A DNA stretch of 64,000 nucleotides, taken from the NCBI RefSeq assembly GCF_013407935.1, contig NZ_JACBZU010000003.1, positions 372,001-436,000 on the forward strand, read 5' to 3'. The DNA comes from Allomuricauda sp. ARW1Y1 (GTDB lineage: Bacteria > Bacteroidota > Bacteroidia > Flavobacteriales > Flavobacteriaceae). Position numbers and translations under genes: made by a program. The notes beneath the pieces are model-generated. The model saw only the letters and a program-made list of their open reading frames with translations, did no database searches and was not told the origin of the DNA. This document shows positions 62,490 to 64,000 of the stretch, piece by piece (within the stretch, counting starts at the first letter, position 1; each line of letters begins with the position of its first letter).

Positions 62490-63215
62490 ATGGTCAATAG
62501 AAAAACAGCAAAACGGATTAGAAAATCGCACCGATACTTAGGAATTTTTTTGGGCATCCAGTTTTTGATGTGGACGATTAGCGGTATGTATTTCAGTTGG
62601 ACGGATATTGACGAAATACACGGCGACCAGTTTCGGCAAGACCCAGTCGAGGCATCCGCTTTTACCGATTTGATAAGTCCATCCGAGGTAAATCTTGAAG
62701 AAGCGATAGTTTCCGTAGAACTTCGGGAAATTGATGGCAAACCCTATTACTGGATAAATGACAAGCAACTTTTTGATGCCAAGACGGGTAAAGAAAAGAA
62801 AGCAATTTCAGAAAGTGAAGCCTTGAAAATCGCTGAACGGAATATGTTGCCGGAACTTCAAGTAAAAGGAATCGAGCGTATCGAGCAAGTGGGAAGCCAC
62901 AGCGAATATCGTGGCAGACCGCTTCCAGCCTATGTTGTCAGTTATGAAACGCCTGAAAATATCAAGGCTTACGTTTCAGAAAAAGATGGTGCGTTCCAAA
63001 CCCTACGTCATCGGGATTGGCGATGGTTCGACTTTCTGTGGATGACGCATACGATGGACTATAACACTAGGGACAATTTCAACACGCTATTGCTTCGAAG
63101 CTTTTCGCTTTTGGGGCTCATAACCGTGCTGAGCGGGTTTACGTTATGGTACATATCCTCGCCCACAATTAGAAAAATAAAAAACAAACGGGGCCGGGTT
63201 AAAAAGCCTGATTAA
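62490..63215 (+). CDS. PepSY-domain membrane protein
   Basis: 241 residues: one helix near the N-terminus (RYLGIFLGIQFLMWTISGMYF), a periplasmic PepSY domain (about 60-165; AKTGKEKKAISESEALKIAE) and a C-terminal helix after the DFLWMTHTMDYNTRDNFN region. The pattern is the short form of PepSY-associated reductase proteins. A role in copper or iron reduction at the membrane is possible. Same operon as the small gene that follows. Confidence 0.87.
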   Translation: MVNRKTAKRIRKSHRYLGIFLGIQFLMWTISGMYFSWTDIDEIHGDQFRQDPVEASAFTDLISPSEVNLEEAIVSVELREIDGKPYYWINDKQLFDAKTGKEKKAISESEALKIAERNMLPELQVKGIERIEQVGSHSEYRGRPLPAYVVSYETPENIKAYVSEKDGAFQTLRHRDWRWFDFLWMTHTMDYNTRDNFNTLLLRSFSLLGLITVLSGFTLWYISSPTIRKIKNKRGRVKKPD

Positions 63216-63229
63216 AAGGTTGAAGAACT

Positions 63230-63376
63230 ATGGAAGTAGAGAGAAAAGAAGAAAACGGAGCGACACGTTTTGATACATATAGCGAGGGTGCCTACATCCT
63301 AGTATTCATAGTAGTATTATTTGTGCTACATACATTATTAGAGGTTCTTCTTTTTGGCCTATTCGATAAATTTTGA
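63230..63376 (+). CDS. 48-residue single-helix membrane protein
   Basis: ATG 63230 to TGA 63376. Charged N-terminus (MEVERKEENG) and one long helix (about residues 21-44) with a His inside (VLHTLLEVL). Starts 14 bases after the PepSY stop, with a purine-rich ACTATGG context. No family recognised; a small membrane subunit of the PepSY protein or pump is possible. Confidence 0.6.
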   Translation: MEVERKEENGATRFDTYSEGAYILVFIVVLFVLHTLLEVLLFGLFDKF

Positions 63377-63461
63377 CCGATGTTCATCCCTAAAACGAAA
63401 AAAAGTAAGCGAATTAATTCCGATCATTAAAAAAATAGCATAACATCTTAATTTGAATCCC

Positions 63462-64000
63462 ATGAACAAAAACATCATTTATACCGCAATAGCAGCCCTG
63501 GCCATTGGCTTATTGGGAGGGTACTTAATTTTCAAAAACTCAGCAAACGAACAGATGGCAGTAAAGGACACTTCTGACATGTCGGATAGCCATGACCATT
63601 CAAACGAGTCTGAAGCTCAAATGTGGACCTGCTCAATGCACCCACAGATCATGCAGCCTGAACCGGGCGATTGCCCTATTTGCGGAATGGACTTGATTCC
63701 AGCTGAATCAGGTGCTGACGGCCTTACCGCTGACCAATTCAAAATGACTGAAAATGCGTTGGCACTTGCGAACATACATACCACCAAAGTTGGTATGGGC
63801 GCAACTGATGGAGGTTCTCTTAAACTTTCTGGAAAAATCAGGGAAAACGAAGAGGCCAATGCTGTTCAGGTGACCTATTTTGCGGGGCGAATCGAAAAGC
63901 TTTATGTCAATTACGAAGGGGAAACCGTTGCCAAAGGAAAACTACTGGCAATGATTTATTCTCCAGAACTCGTATCGGCGCAACAAGAATTGTTGACGGC
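63462..64000 (+). CDS. cusB: CusB-type RND adaptor with N-terminal heavy-metal-binding domain (3' end outside window)
   Basis: At least 179 residues. One N-terminal helix (NIIYTAIAALAIGLLGGYLIF), a His/Asp-rich linker (SDSHDHSNES) and a heavy-metal-binding domain WTCSMHPQIMQ...CPICGMDLIP (two Cys pairs near residues 56-74) as in CusB/HMBD adaptors. Then barrel-sandwich strands (IEKLYVNYEGETVAKG) and the start of the hairpin. The rest lies beyond 64000. Probably the adaptor for the CusA/TolC pump of the same operon, 8-10 kb upstream. Confidence 0.9.
   Translation, partial: MNKNIIYTAIAALAIGLLGGYLIFKNSANEQMAVKDTSDMSDSHDHSNESEAQMWTCSMHPQIMQPEPGDCPICGMDLIPAESGADGLTADQFKMTENALALANIHTTKVGMGATDGGSLKLSGKIRENEEANAVQVTYFAGRIEKLYVNYEGETVAKGKLLAMIYSPELVSAQQELLT

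Noticed and set aside
48900..64000. Right end of the island inside the window
   Set aside because: No second copy of the tRNA 3' half or a complete tRNA was seen; the copper operon continues to the edge.
1..64000. CRISPR array, rRNA or phage structural genes
   Set aside because: No array of regular direct repeats with spacers, no rRNA-like stretch and no capsid, tail or terminase gene was recognised.

Overview
The window looks like the chromosome of a marine Flavobacteriaceae bacterium (Bacteroidetes). The support is the gene families present (fused CusA/CzcA-TolC pump, DUF6660, HYC_CC_PP, DUF3347, symporter-histidine kinase CbrA type), A-rich translation starts, and promoters of the Bacteroidetes form TTG-N(about 20)-TAnnTTTG. 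The genus cannot be fixed from sequence alone; an Allomuricauda/Maribacter-like host is a guess.

Bases 1-9440 are core chromosome. They hold an acetate-use block (cation/acetate symporter, small membrane protein, symporter-fused histidine kinase, single-domain response regulator, acetyl-CoA synthetase). After it, on the opposite strand, come a DEDDh exonuclease, a cNMP/CBS/nucleotidyltransferase protein and two tiny overlapping membrane proteins. At 9441-9480 lies the 3' part of a tRNA with anticodon CAU, cut inside the anticodon loop, followed at once by a tyrosine recombinase. This is read as the left attachment site of an integrated genomic island that runs from there past the right edge of the window. 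No conjugation gene and no second tRNA copy are visible, so the far end lies outside.

The island holds four blocks. (1) 9.6-21 kb, plus strand: integrase, excisionase-like gene, then a zinc/cadmium/cobalt operon (DUF6660, CzcA fused to TolC, CzcB, CDF-like carrier, Fur-family regulator, DUF3703, ZntA-type ATPase), then a DUF4238 gene. (2) 22.2-25.4 kb: a mercury-uptake-like operon (ArsR, MerTP, GDCCVxC protein, CsoR-like regulator) without a mercuric reductase, then a second promoter-operator whose gene is cut by an IS3-family element of about 1.2 kb. (3) 25.6-48.6 kb, almost all minus strand: a stress and energy block with CopB-type copper ATPase, AMP phosphorylase, archaeal-type PRPP synthetase, MBL-fold RNA nuclease, ATP-cone/Mrr nuclease, two universal stress proteins, D-lactate-type dehydrogenase, phosphofructokinase, class I aldolase, archaeal-type (type II) GAPDH and NDH-2, ending in small copper-handling proteins. 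(4) 48.9-64 kb, plus strand: copper/silver detoxification (CusA, TolC, multicopper oxidase, DUF3347, heme-binding protein, permease, PepSY protein, CusB cut by the window edge).

Functionally, blocks 1, 2 and 4 move Zn/Cd/Co, Hg-like and Cu/Ag ions across both membranes, while block 3 couples copper export to a compact set of glycolytic, nucleotide-recycling and stress genes resembling the hypoxia or dormancy islands of other phyla. The most notable observations are the mobile archaeal-type metabolic block, the paired CsoR-type promoter-operators (one orphaned by the IS), the internal signal peptide in the CzcA-TolC fusion, the copper oxidase fused to an outer-membrane-like domain, and the long hairpin before the GltB-like gene.
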